This document shows, piece after piece, positions 8,571 to 17,772 of a stretch of 64,000 bases of DNA. The stretch's first letter is position 1. The number at the start of each line of letters is the position of its first letter. The position numbers and the translations under genes were made by a program. Under the pieces are notes generated by a model, which ran no database searches, was not told the origin of the DNA, and saw only the letters and a program-made list of their open reading frames with translations. The DNA lies in assembly GCA_024225635.1 (NCBI GenBank), contig JAAEMK010000472.1, positions 1 through 64,000 on the forward strand, in the 5' to 3' direction. Origin of the DNA: Desulfobacteraceae bacterium. Lineage in GTDB: Bacteria; Desulfobacterota; Desulfobacteria; Desulfobacterales; Desulfobacteraceae.

Positions 8571-10865
8571 ATGATATCAAAAGATTCCATACGTATTCTG
8601 GTGGCCGATGATGATTCCTCTGTTTTAGATACCTATCAAAGCATCCTTGCTCCTCCGCCTACGGAGGCCGCCAGGCAGTTTTCTGATTTAAGCGCTATGG
8701 GGGATTCACTTTTCGGAGCAACCAATGACGCTCCGGTTTCAAGCTCTTCAGCTCCCCCCACTTATGAACTCTTACGATGCAGGCAAGGGGATGAGGCCTT
8801 AAAAACAGTGACAACCGCCCTTGACGAACAACGGCCCTTTGCCATCGCATTTCTCGATGTTCGGATGCCGCCGGGGCCGGACGGAATCTGGACGGCGGAA
8901 AGAATTCGTAAGATCGATCCCCATATTGAACTCGTCATGGTGACCGGGTATTCAGATCTTCATCCGGAGGAAATCTCACACCGGGTCCCGCCGCTTCATA
9001 AACTGTTGTACATTCAAAAACCGTTTCATCCACAAGAGATAACGCAGTTTGCAACAGCCCTGGGGAAAAAATGGCAGACGGAAAGGGAGTTGCTGTCTGC
9101 CCACAATCGCCTGTTGGAGACAAACGAAGACCTGCAATCGGAAATCGAGGCGCGCCAAAAGGCGGAAGCACAATACCGCTTGGTTCTGGAGTCGTCTCCG
9201 GATCCGGTGGTAGTGTACGATATGCAAGGCGGGGTGACATATCTGAATCCGGCATTCTCGAAAGTATTTGGCTGGACATTGGACGAAATCCGTGGACAAC
9301 CATTGGAGTTTGTGCCGCCTGAGCATATTTCCGAAAGCAAGTTGGTCTTCAGTATGATCCGGCAGGGTGAAACCATTTTCGGAGTGGAGTCAGCCCGGTT
9401 TACTAAAAAAGGAGATCGGCTTGACGTCGGCATCAGTGGTGCCGGCTTTTTCGACGAACAGGGGAGGCTGCAGGGCAGTATTTTAACTATTCAGGACATC
9501 ACTGAGCGTAAAAAAACCGAAGAGGAAATTCGGTTTATTGCCTATCATGACGTCCTGACCGGACTTCCGAATCGTAAGTCGTTTTACATGCGTCTGGAAG
9601 AAGAACTGGTTGCTTCAGACTGTCGGCTCCAAAGTGACCGCCGACGGAGCGGAGGCAAAAAATGGGCCCTTTTGTTTCTGGATTTGGACAAATTTAAAGA
9701 TATCAATGATACGCTGGGGCATGATGCGGGAGATGAGATCCTGCAAATTGCAGGGAAACGCCTTCGGAGCTGCCTGCGTAAGAGTGATTATCTTTTCCGG
9801 CTTGGCGGCGATGAGTTCACGATCATCTTGAGAAATTTAATTGATGATAGCGATGCAGCCATAGTTGCAAAAAAGGTTCGTGAGGCCGTTTCCAGGCCAT
9901 GTCGTGTCAAGGGGCACGACATCTGTGTCAACACAAGCATTGGGATAAGTGTGCATCCTAAGGACGGAGATAATGTGGAGAAACTGGTCAAAAACGCAGA
10001 TATGGCCATGTATGCAGCCAAAGATACGGGGAAAGGATATCTTTATTATACAGAAGCAATGAACAGGGCGGTATTGGAACGGATGAAGATGGAAAGCTGT
10101 CTGCAGTCAGCCCTTCACGATAACCAGTTTGCAATCTATTATCAGCAGCTTGTGGACAAAACACAACGGATCGTTGGGGCGGAGGCGCTGTTACGCTGGC
10201 TGCATCCGGAGATGGGGCTGATCAGCCCGGGTAAATTTATTCCAATTGCAGAGGAAACAGGCGACATCGTGTCCATTGGTAAATGGGTTTTACACACCGC
10301 CTGTGCCCATACGAAAAGATGGCATGACATTGGTTACAAGGAGTTCTATGTGGCGGTAAACCTCTCCCCTCGACAATTTAAGGAGCCGGATCTGGTGGAA
10401 ACCGTGGAGCAGGCCCTCAGGGACACCGGGCTGCCCCCCCGGTGCCTCAGGTTGGAAGTTACGGAAAGCAGTATTATGGAGAACCCGGAACAGGCATCTC
10501 AGAAGATGCAGGACCTTCGGGAGATTGGCGTCCGTTTCGCCATTGACGATTTTGGGACAGGCTATTCTTCCCTGAGTTGTTTAAAACAGTTTCCGGTTGA
10601 TGTTTTAAAAATCGATCGCTCATTTGTAAAGAATTCTCTCACGAACAAGGACGATCAGGAAATTATCAAGACGATTATCGCGATGGCACGCAATCTGAAT
10701 ATGACCACCGTTGCCGAAGGGGTTGAGACCAAGGAGTTGCACAAGTTATTGATTCGCCTTGGGTGCCAGAAAATTCAAGGGTACTATCATGGCCGGCCTG
10801 TGCCTGTCGAGGATTTTGAAGTCGTGCTGTGCGCGGAAGATCCCCCCCGCAAACAAAAGGAGTAA
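8571..10865 (+). CDS. Response regulator with PAS, GGDEF and EAL domains
   Basis: 764 aa, cytosolic, both making and degrading c-di-GMP in principle. The receiver domain is at 1-165 with acidic DDD at 13-15, phosphoacceptor Asp96 (FLDVRMP) and Lys150 (YIQKPF); residues about 27-64 are an unusual Ser/Pro-rich insertion. PAS is at about 200-320. GGDEF has an intact GGDEF and RKSD inhibitory site. EAL has EALLRW, NLSPRQF, DDFGTGYSS, LKIDRSF and EGVET, all needed for phosphodiesterase activity. GAGG precedes the ATG. The stop is 5 bp before the start of the histidine kinase gene, its likely partner. Confidence 0.93.
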   Translation: MISKDSIRILVADDDSSVLDTYQSILAPPPTEAARQFSDLSAMGDSLFGATNDAPVSSSSAPPTYELLRCRQGDEALKTVTTALDEQRPFAIAFLDVRMPPGPDGIWTAERIRKIDPHIELVMVTGYSDLHPEEISHRVPPLHKLLYIQKPFHPQEITQFATALGKKWQTERELLSAHNRLLETNEDLQSEIEARQKAEAQYRLVLESSPDPVVVYDMQGGVTYLNPAFSKVFGWTLDEIRGQPLEFVPPEHISESKLVFSMIRQGETIFGVESARFTKKGDRLDVGISGAGFFDEQGRLQGSILTIQDITERKKTEEEIRFIAYHDVLTGLPNRKSFYMRLEEELVASDCRLQSDRRRSGGKKWALLFLDLDKFKDINDTLGHDAGDEILQIAGKRLRSCLRKSDYLFRLGGDEFTIILRNLIDDSDAAIVAKKVREAVSRPCRVKGHDICVNTSIGISVHPKDGDNVEKLVKNADMAMYAAKDTGKGYLYYTEAMNRAVLERMKMESCLQSALHDNQFAIYYQQLVDKTQRIVGAEALLRWLHPEMGLISPGKFIPIAEETGDIVSIGKWVLHTACAHTKRWHDIGYKEFYVAVNLSPRQFKEPDLVETVEQALRDTGLPPRCLRLEVTESSIMENPEQASQKMQDLREIGVRFAIDDFGTGYSSLSCLKQFPVDVLKIDRSFVKNSLTNKDDQEIIKTIIAMARNLNMTTVAEGVETKELHKLLIRLGCQKIQGYYHGRPVPVEDFEVVLCAEDPPRKQKE

Positions 10866-10870
10866 CCATC

Positions 10871-12814
10871 GTGAAGTCACTCATGTCAAAGGTTTTGATT
10901 GTTTTGATGTCCGTTTTTGTACTCTATACGGCAGCTGAATATGCCATCCAGCGTTTCATAATTTTTCCAAGTTTTATCTCCCTTGAACAGGATGAAGGCC
11001 GTAAGGACACAATGCGCGCCGTACAGGCTATCAACAGGGAAGCTCATCATCTCGATTCTCTTTGTAATGATTGGGCCGCTTGGGACGATTCTTATGAATT
11101 CGTGCAGGCCCCATCCAAGGGAAAAGCGTATATTGAGGCGAATCTAATGTTGACAACGTTTACAGGGAGTAATTTGAATCTCATTTATATTGTCAATTCA
11201 GGGGGTAAGGTTGTATGGGGTCAAATTCACGATCTGGAAGCAGAAAAAATGATCCGGATCCCGGAATTTCCGAACGATGCTTTTCCCAAGGCACATCCTT
11301 TGACCTCTTATATAATAAATGAGGAATCTCCTGAAAAGAAACGTGTTGCAGGGGTATTCATGACTGGGAAGGGGCCCATGCTGGTGTCCGCCCACCCCAT
11401 TCTGAACAGTGCTTATCAAGGTCCGAGCCGGGGAACTATCATTCTGGGGCGCCTGCTGAACGAAAAACTCGTGAATACCTTTATCGAGCAAACAAACGTC
11501 AAATTTCAGGTTTTTCCGATTCATACTACCGGATTACCGGAGGATTTATGGGATATCCCCGGCCGGATCACAAGGGAATCTCCTTTTCTGATGAACGAAA
11601 GCGGCGATGGAAATCTGATAGTCTACACAACCTTTCCCGATATCCAGGGCAATGCCGTTCTTCTGCTGAAAACAAAGATTCCCAGGAAAATTTCCGAAAG
11701 AGGAGTTGTTACCACACGAGTTGCACTGATTTCGATAATCGCATCCGGGGGGGGCATTATCCTTGTCATATTGCTATTGCTTCGCCGGATCGTGCTCAAG
11801 CCCCTCTCCGATTTAACCGATCATACCCTTTCGATTGCTGAGAGCGGTGATCTTTCGGCCCGGACCGCTGCATCACGGTCGGATGAAATCGGCGTGCTTT
11901 CAAGGGAATTTGATAAAATGCTGGCACGATTGGCGGATGCACAGAAGAAACTGATGGAGCAGTCCTATTATTCCGGTAAGGCGGAAATGGCATCCGGAAT
12001 TCTGCATAATGTTCGTAATTCCATGAGTCCTTTGCTAGGACAATTGCATCAGCTGGACAGTACCCTGAGGAAAATTCCCTTCAGTCAGCTTGAAATGGCC
12101 CATAACGAATTGGATGAAGGCACAGCTTCGGAACAGCGCCGTCAAGATCTCATTAAATTTGTTTTGCTGTCGAACAAGAGCCTGATTTCATCCGCCAATG
12201 ACTCCCAGGTGACATTGGGTAAGATCGCGGAACGGATCGGCCACGTCGAACAGATCCTTGACGATCATCAGCAGTGGGGGCACGGCAAACTGGTTGAGGA
12301 AACCATCCCACTCGAAGAGCTTGTGCGTGATGCCGTGCTGTTAATGGAAGAAGAGTTCCCCGGTGCCATCTCAACCCATTTCGATCCGGGGCTGGCCGAG
12401 GTCGGAGCCGTCATTGTCCACCGTCTTTCGTTCTTGCAGGTGTTAGGTAATCTCTGGCGTAATGCTGCCGAGGCGATTCAAAGGAAAAGAGCTCCCAAGG
12501 GAGAAATTCATATTCAAGCCTCAATTGAGAATACGGATTCCCAGGCTTTGATCCATGTCCAGGTTCGGGATAATGGTGTCGGAATCGAGGCTGACAACCT
12601 GAGACGTATTTTTGAGCAGGGGTTTTCGACAAAAAAGGAAAACGCCTCCGGTATCGGTCTGCATTGGTGTGCCAATACGCTTTCTGTCATGCGTGGTCGC
12701 ATTTATGCCGAGAGTGACGGCCCGGATAAGGGGGCGTGTTTGCATCTGATGATTCCGGCCCATTCAGACCGGAATCAGATTGGATCGGACGGGGCTGGAA
12801 CGAGTATACCATAG
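10871..12814 (+). CDS. Membrane sensor histidine kinase with CHASE4-like domain
   Basis: 647 aa from GTG at 10871, chosen because AAGGAG lies eight bases upstream. TM1 is at about 7-30. The periplasmic sensor (31-280) carries the CHASE4 hallmark DWAAWDDSYEF (68-78). TM2 is at about 284-305, then HAMP (306-360). H379 in GILHNVRNSMSP is the likely phosphorylated His. The ATPase domain has LGNLWRNAAEAI (N box), DNGVGI (G1) and GIGLHW (G2). It probably phosphorylates the adjacent GGDEF-EAL regulator, so an envelope signal would set c-di-GMP turnover. The signal is unknown. Confidence 0.9.
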   Translation: MKSLMSKVLIVLMSVFVLYTAAEYAIQRFIIFPSFISLEQDEGRKDTMRAVQAINREAHHLDSLCNDWAAWDDSYEFVQAPSKGKAYIEANLMLTTFTGSNLNLIYIVNSGGKVVWGQIHDLEAEKMIRIPEFPNDAFPKAHPLTSYIINEESPEKKRVAGVFMTGKGPMLVSAHPILNSAYQGPSRGTIILGRLLNEKLVNTFIEQTNVKFQVFPIHTTGLPEDLWDIPGRITRESPFLMNESGDGNLIVYTTFPDIQGNAVLLLKTKIPRKISERGVVTTRVALISIIASGGGIILVILLLLRRIVLKPLSDLTDHTLSIAESGDLSARTAASRSDEIGVLSREFDKMLARLADAQKKLMEQSYYSGKAEMASGILHNVRNSMSPLLGQLHQLDSTLRKIPFSQLEMAHNELDEGTASEQRRQDLIKFVLLSNKSLISSANDSQVTLGKIAERIGHVEQILDDHQQWGHGKLVEETIPLEELVRDAVLLMEEEFPGAISTHFDPGLAEVGAVIVHRLSFLQVLGNLWRNAAEAIQRKRAPKGEIHIQASIENTDSQALIHVQVRDNGVGIEADNLRRIFEQGFSTKKENASGIGLHWCANTLSVMRGRIYAESDGPDKGACLHLMIPAHSDRNQIGSDGAGTSIP

Positions 12815-12917
12815 ATCCAACGGATACGGCGGTCGAAGATATTCATCCGCTGTCCACAAACTTCGGCTGTGGCCAAGTTATTTGCAAGCAATACTCCGTT
12901 CGCAGCCCCTCGGTGTT

Positions 12918-14222
12918 CTAAAACTTATACGCTACGCTCAGACCGAACTGATGAACATTCGCTTCTTTTATTCTGCTGGAAATAATTATTGATTCCGCCG
13001 GTCTGGCATTAATATCCCTTTCACCTGCTAAGGTAACATAGGCATAGTGGCTGTCAATTGACCATTTCCCGAATTCATAACCAAAACCGGCGGAAAACAT
13101 ATGCCTGTCGGAAGATGGCATTGCGTAATCAATTGAGGAGCTGGGAATCGGCGATTCATCATAAAGATATCCGCATCTCACGGCAAATGCGTCCGTTACC
13201 TGATAGTCGGCGCCAAATCTTATGCTGTACACATCATCCCAGTCTTTTTCCACGGTCTGGGTGCCAAGGCCGTTGTCGATGTTGAATTCAAGTTTGTCAT
13301 AACTTGACCAGCCCGTCATTACAATATCCATTTCAAGGGTAAGTTTTGGAGAGGCCTTATACGCAATCCCCGTCCAGAGAACCTGGGGCAGGGTCACGTC
13401 TCCTGAAATGTCCCCATTATGAATCTGGGTTGAAAATAATGCAGGGACATTGGTGTATGTTGCATCGCCTTTCAGAGTGTAATCAACCTCGGATCTGTAA
13501 CTAAGACCAAAGGACCATTTCTCGTTCATTGTATAAAAAAGCGAAAAGTTATATCGGAATTCCGCATTATCATCTGCAAATAATTTCTGGTTAATATCTA
13601 TCCCTCTAAGATGATTGAATAAAGGATCTGCTGCTGCGTCTTCAGCTGTCAGTCCTTTTCCCTGTTGGTAAACAGCTCCTGAACTGATTTTTTGTTTAAA
13701 TTCAACCTCAAATTGCTGAACGGAAACACCAAATCCAAGGGAGAGGGAATCATTAACTTTATAAACAATATTCGAGTTCAGTTCCTTCGCAACATTTGCT
13801 GAATAGTAGGTGTTGTATCTCCCCTCCCAGTCTTTTTCATATTCAGCGGACAGTCCGAACGGTGAAAACATACCTAATCCGAACCAGAATTTTTCATTGA
13901 TTTTAGTTGACAAGTAAAGATACGGTGTCGGGACAATGTCATCAACGCTATTTGAAGTCCGGCCATTCTCAAATTCAAGTTTTGCACCTCCGGTGGTATA
14001 CGCTGTAAAACCGGTCATGATCTGAGTGCCTTCAAGCTGTGTTATTCCGGCCGGGTTATACCATACCGCAGACGGATCATCTGCTGTAGCGGAAAAGGCG
14101 CCGGCAACCGCGGAACCCGTCGGACTGTTTTCATAAAGAGCGAAACCCGATGCTATGGATGAACTGCTCCAGATTAAAGATACCGTGAAAAGCAAAAAAC
14201 AATAACATAATCCTTTTTTCAT
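12918..14222 (-). CDS. FadL/TodX-family outer membrane transport protein
   Basis: 434 aa, signal peptide (MKKGLCYC...SIASG). The mature N-terminus has the family hatch motif GSAVAGAFSATADDPSAVWY followed by NPAG. Alternating beta-strand sequence ends with the terminal aromatic F (VAYKF) needed for BAM recognition. Family members let hydrophobic compounds such as long-chain fatty acids or aromatics across the outer membrane. GAGGGG lies upstream of ATG. It stands alone on the minus strand, convergent with the histidine kinase gene 103 bp away. Confidence 0.9.
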   Translation of the reverse strand: MKKGLCYCFLLFTVSLIWSSSSIASGFALYENSPTGSAVAGAFSATADDPSAVWYNPAGITQLEGTQIMTGFTAYTTGGAKLEFENGRTSNSVDDIVPTPYLYLSTKINEKFWFGLGMFSPFGLSAEYEKDWEGRYNTYYSANVAKELNSNIVYKVNDSLSLGFGVSVQQFEVEFKQKISSGAVYQQGKGLTAEDAAADPLFNHLRGIDINQKLFADDNAEFRYNFSLFYTMNEKWSFGLSYRSEVDYTLKGDATYTNVPALFSTQIHNGDISGDVTLPQVLWTGIAYKASPKLTLEMDIVMTGWSSYDKLEFNIDNGLGTQTVEKDWDDVYSIRFGADYQVTDAFAVRCGYLYDESPIPSSSIDYAMPSSDRHMFSAGFGYEFGKWSIDSHYAYVTLAGERDINARPAESIIISSRIKEANVHQFGLSVAYKF

Positions 14223-14570
14223 GATTACCCCTCATTCCCCTTGTTTCACATCCCAGCTATGAACCACACGTTGATTCAAACCCTGTTTTTAATGCCACTT
14301 TAAAACTAAAATACTTTGAAGCTTTTTTTACTATCAGAATTCTCAGCACCTGTAAACCAAACAATGCTAAATGCGAGTGAAGTAATTTTTATGGGAAACC
14401 AAACACTGTTTGGTGGTAGTAATCGTATTCTTTTTAATTGCGTTTTGTTAAAAATAATTATAGAAATATGCCATAGTATTGAGAATACTAGGTTATATCT
14501 GACCAATAACATGGTGAGCGGGTTTGAAATTGTATTTCATGTACGTTATTAATGAAATTTTGGAGGCTGT
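14223..14570. other. AT-rich divergent intergenic region
   Basis: No gene is supported between the divergent fadL-like and nucleotidase-like genes, so both promoters should lie here. Two short frames (14316-14552 plus, 14306-14512 minus) overlap each other, lack ribosome sites and look like chance. The only clear structure is the palindrome at 14398-14414. Confidence 0.5.
14398..14414. promoter_or_regulatory. Possible operator palindrome
   Basis: 17-bp perfect dyad ACCAAAC-ACT-GTTTGGT between two divergent genes, with a partial half site (AAACCAAACAATG) about 40 bp to its left. Size and symmetry suit a TetR- or GntR-type operator, but no regulator gene lies nearby, so this is only a candidate. 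Confidence 0.35.
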
Positions 14571-16829
14571 ATGAAAAAAAACATTGGCATCGCAATTTTC
14601 GCTCTTTTTATTGCGGTGGTTATTTCAGGTTGCAATAGTTCATCATCTGATTCAAACGGAGAACTTAAAGTTACCCTTCTTCAAACAACGGATGTCCATG
14701 ACAGGGCAGGGGGTACAGGGGCATCGGCCAGCTATTCACCTGTTGACGGACTCGACGGTTCCGATTCAACAGACCTCACAAAGGGTGGGTATGCAAGGCT
14801 TGCCGCGAAAATAGCCGGGATTAGAAATACCAAAAACAATAAAAATATTCTCCTGGTTGATTCCGGAGATTTTCTTATGGGTACTGTTTACGATTTTACC
14901 CTGGGAGCCGGAACCGAGGAGTCAAAGGTCGCCCCTCTCGCCTTTGCATTTATGGAGAGTATTCAATATGATGCAATAACCCTTGGTAACCATGAATTCG
15001 ATTTTGGACCGGGTGCTCTGTACAACTTTATCGACCAGGCAATGGGCAATGACGGGAACGGTTTTTCCGTTCCAATACTTGCAAGTAACATGGTAACGGA
15101 TAAGGCGGCCGGCACAAGCGACGACGGGCTTGAGTCCCTGGTGGCAGCGGGAATCATAAAAGGGGTGGAGATAAAAAGCCTTGATAATGGTCTGAAAGTG
15201 GGGCTGATCGGTTTATTGGGGGCAAACGCGGAAACAGCGGCGCCACTTGCCTCTCCTGTGACATTTATCAATGATATGACGAATGCCGATGAAATCAGCG
15301 CACTCCAGGATATCGTCACGAACCTGAAAACAGAGGTCGATCTTGTCATCGCCTTATCCCACTCGGGTGTTTCCAATACCGACCCGGCAAATCCTGAAGG
15401 CGACGATATTACAATGGCCCGGAAAATTAAAGGCATAGATATCATTGCCTCGGGCCACGATCACGCAATGACAGAGTCTGTGATTGAAGTTGAAAATGGG
15501 GATCACACAACCTATGTCTTCTGCGCCGGTAATTACGGCAAAAACCTTGCAGAGCTTGAAATCAGCTACCTGCCCGGTACAGGTATCACAGGCGTTGCCC
15601 TTACAAATCATTCCATCGATGACAGTGTTGAAGGTGATTCCGCAACCCAGTTTATCGTAAACATGTATGAAGAAGGCATCAACGCTATTCTGTCCCATTC
15701 CGGTCTGACCGTGCACAAGATTGTCGGTACAACGGATTCTGATAATCTTGGTAAACCCCATCATGGAAAAGAGGCGGGGATTGGTAATCTTGTTGCCGAT
15801 TCTTTAAGATATCTCACCCTGCCTTATGTCCGGACAGGAGCGATTACCACACCGACCCTTGGGGTCGTGGCCAACGGTGTTGTAAGAAACGGTTTTGCCC
15901 AGGGCCAGAATATCAGCTTTGCAGACCTTTACAGCGTCCTTCCCCTTGGCATGACACTTGATCCGGCCCAACAAAATGTTCCGGGGTATCCCCTTGTTCA
16001 GATATATCTGACAGGCGCTGAAATTAAAAATATGTGCCAGCTTATCTCCTATGTGATCGCAGCGGATGACCCTGGTTTTATAAGCTCCCTGCCGGCATTG
16101 AGTGAGTTGGATGTTCAGCAGCGGATGGGCTTATTTAAATTGGCTGTCGGTCTTAATTCAGGTTCCCCCATGGATTTAGGCGCCTATACCACCTATGTAC
16201 TGCCGGCGGCAGGAACCTTTCCTGCCGATCAGGCTATAGCTGCTTTTGAGGCGGTCGGCACAAATGATTCAGCTGCCTGCCGGGCAGCATCCACCGTATA
16301 TGCAATGGCTGCTCTAAATGGTGAGCAGGGGCTCCGAATGGTACTCCCAATGCTGGGCAATGACTATTTTCTTCATACTTCCGGCGTACAATATACCCAT
16401 GCCGGAAGTGCCGGTCTTTACCAGGTGGATCCTGCTTCAGTAAAGATGTACGCCAATACGGATATTCAATGCGCAGGAGAACCCGCACCGGTTGAAGATG
16501 CAGTCCTTTACCCCGTTGTCGTTGATATTTATGTCGTGCTTATGATGAAGGATCCTGTTTTTGTTACAATGCTTGCAGGTCTTGGGATACCTGTTGTACC
16601 GACAAACCACGACGCCAGTGTGCTTGTTGACCAGACAAATATTCTTGAATACAGAATTGACGCGGATCCAGTAACTGAAGGCAGCCAGGAGGTAAAAGAA
16701 TGGCAGGCTTTTCTGACCTACCTGACATCAGCTGCCACCAGCCTGGGCCTCGAAGGATTGATTCCTGACTCAGCTTACGGGGAAGATGCAATCAATACCA
16801 GTTCCTCAAGCAGGGTAAACCAGCCTTAA
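14571..16829 (+). CDS. 5'-nucleotidase-like metallophosphatase lipoprotein
   Basis: 752 aa. Signal peptide ends in the lipobox VISGC (Cys21), so it is a lipid-anchored envelope protein. Metallophosphatase motifs run in order: DVHD (41-44), DSGDF, GNHEFDFG, ALSHSG and SGHDHA. The C-terminal 5'-nucleotidase substrate domain follows (AGIGNLVADSLRY, NGVVRNGF, FADLYSVLPLG). Homologues hydrolyse nucleotides or related phosphate esters outside the cytoplasm. It is longer than UshA (about 550 aa); extra sequence lies in the C-terminal half. GGAGG precedes the ATG. Confidence 0.88.
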   Translation: MKKNIGIAIFALFIAVVISGCNSSSSDSNGELKVTLLQTTDVHDRAGGTGASASYSPVDGLDGSDSTDLTKGGYARLAAKIAGIRNTKNNKNILLVDSGDFLMGTVYDFTLGAGTEESKVAPLAFAFMESIQYDAITLGNHEFDFGPGALYNFIDQAMGNDGNGFSVPILASNMVTDKAAGTSDDGLESLVAAGIIKGVEIKSLDNGLKVGLIGLLGANAETAAPLASPVTFINDMTNADEISALQDIVTNLKTEVDLVIALSHSGVSNTDPANPEGDDITMARKIKGIDIIASGHDHAMTESVIEVENGDHTTYVFCAGNYGKNLAELEISYLPGTGITGVALTNHSIDDSVEGDSATQFIVNMYEEGINAILSHSGLTVHKIVGTTDSDNLGKPHHGKEAGIGNLVADSLRYLTLPYVRTGAITTPTLGVVANGVVRNGFAQGQNISFADLYSVLPLGMTLDPAQQNVPGYPLVQIYLTGAEIKNMCQLISYVIAADDPGFISSLPALSELDVQQRMGLFKLAVGLNSGSPMDLGAYTTYVLPAAGTFPADQAIAAFEAVGTNDSAACRAASTVYAMAALNGEQGLRMVLPMLGNDYFLHTSGVQYTHAGSAGLYQVDPASVKMYANTDIQCAGEPAPVEDAVLYPVVVDIYVVLMMKDPVFVTMLAGLGIPVVPTNHDASVLVDQTNILEYRIDADPVTEGSQEVKEWQAFLTYLTSAATSLGLEGLIPDSAYGEDAINTSSSSRVNQP

Positions 16830-16843
16830 TTTATAATAATAAC

Positions 16844-16873
16844 GGGGGAGGTAATCACTGATTATCTCCCCCC
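16844..16873. terminator. Bidirectional terminator between convergent genes
   Basis: Hairpin GGGGGAGGTAATC / GATTATCTCCCCCC with a four-base loop. It sits 15 bp after the nucleotidase stop and about 10 bp after the convergent solute-binding gene. T-rich sequence flanks it on the plus side weakly. Confidence 0.7.
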
Positions 16874-16883
16874 TGTCCTTACA

Positions 16884-17636
16884 TTACTGTCCGCAATTAT
16901 GACGAATGATTTCTTTTAAAAGCCCTTCATCAATAATTCCTTTCAGGGCCTTGTTAAATTGCTGAAACCTTACGGCATATTTTGACTTCAAGGAAATAGC
17001 CAGAAATATATCAGTTTTTTCGCCGGGACGATAAGCTGCTTTCTCAATATTGTGATTCAGCCCTTCCCGGTGTGCCAGATAATCAATTTGAGAATTAACA
17101 CCAATAAACGCTTCAAAACGTCCCGCAATTAACATTGTAATCAATTGTAATTCAGTGTTTACAGGATCTTTTCGTATTTTATCATCCGAATCAAAGGGTT
17201 CAAAAAATGCGCTGCCGGCGGAAAGTCCGATTCTTCCTTTGTATAGATCATTATATTTTTGTATTCTTTTATTACGACCTTTTTGTACGTAAAAAACAGG
17301 CTCGACAGAATAATATGGTTGAGAAAGATAATACATATATCTTTCCCGTTCCGGACGTTTTGCAAGGCTGCTCATCATATCTATTCTACCCTTTTTCATA
17401 TAAAACAGGCTTCTCTGAAAAGGGTAATGAATAAATTTAACCCGGAGGTTCAGGCGTTTCCCAATCTCTTTAATCAGCTGAACGTCAATACCTGAAAAAG
17501 GTGCGGTTTTTGAGCATATGAACGGAGGCCAGTATCCTACACCTACCTTGAGCTCTTCTGAAAATAAATCCTGGGGGAAAACAAAAAGAATACACACAAT
17601 GAAATTGATCAACACTGATTTGAATCTGCCCTTCAT
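16884..17636 (-). CDS. Extracellular solute-binding protein, family 3 (orphan)
   Basis: 250 aa with signal peptide (about residues 1-26, ending near DLFSEE). The mature start LKVGVGYWPPFI with later GIDVQLIKEIGKRL and RPERERYMYYLSQPYY is the SBP_bac_3 pattern used by polar amino acid importers and by periplasmic sensor modules. No permease or ATPase lies next to it. A decayed GlnQ-type ATPase exists at 2585-2825, but there is no evidence they belonged together. GGAG precedes the ATG. Ligand not predictable. Confidence 0.82.
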   Translation of the reverse strand: MKGRFKSVLINFIVCILFVFPQDLFSEELKVGVGYWPPFICSKTAPFSGIDVQLIKEIGKRLNLRVKFIHYPFQRSLFYMKKGRIDMMSSLAKRPERERYMYYLSQPYYSVEPVFYVQKGRNKRIQKYNDLYKGRIGLSAGSAFFEPFDSDDKIRKDPVNTELQLITMLIAGRFEAFIGVNSQIDYLAHREGLNHNIEKAAYRPGEKTDIFLAISLKSKYAVRFQQFNKALKGIIDEGLLKEIIRHNCGQ

Positions 17637-17698
17637 ATATTCTCCAAAGCCGGCAGGGAGCGCCTATTGCAATGAGCTAAGTCCGACCCCGTTATATG

Positions 17699-17738
17699 GA
17701 AAAGGCCGGCCAGGGATTTCCCTGGCCGGCCTTTTTAT
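17699..17738 (-). terminator. Strong terminator of the heme operon
   Basis: Stem AAAGGCCGGCCAGGG / CCCTGGCCGGCCTTT with a 5-base loop (ATTTC region), flanked by A and T runs so it can work in both directions. It lies just past the ahbD stop and the palindromic repeat at 17744. Confidence 0.85.
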
Positions 17739-17743
17739 TGTAT

Positions 17744-17766
17744 GGGGTCAGGCTTAGCCTGACCCC
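17744..17766. repeat. Short TCAGGCTTA palindromic repeat
   Basis: GGGGTCAGGCT directly abuts AGCCTGACCCC around one T: a minimal version of the repeat seen at 6354, 23171 and 58441, without the CTTATTG inner part. It lies 6 bp beyond the ahbD stop codon. Confidence 0.8.
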
Positions 17767-17772
17767 GTTTTC

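Noticed and set aside
8356-8574. 72-codon frame ending in ATGA overlap with the REC-GGDEF-EAL gene
   Set aside because: The overlap looks operon-like, but there is no ribosome site, the sequence is low in structure and the composition is that of a leader region. Kept as non-coding.
10829-10870. Upstream ATG extension of the histidine kinase gene
   Set aside because: It overlaps the preceding gene and would bypass the well-placed AAGGAG and GTG at 10871, which is directly followed by a membrane helix.
14306-14552. Two overlapping short frames on opposite strands
   Set aside because: AT-rich divergent promoter region, no ribosome sites, no domains.
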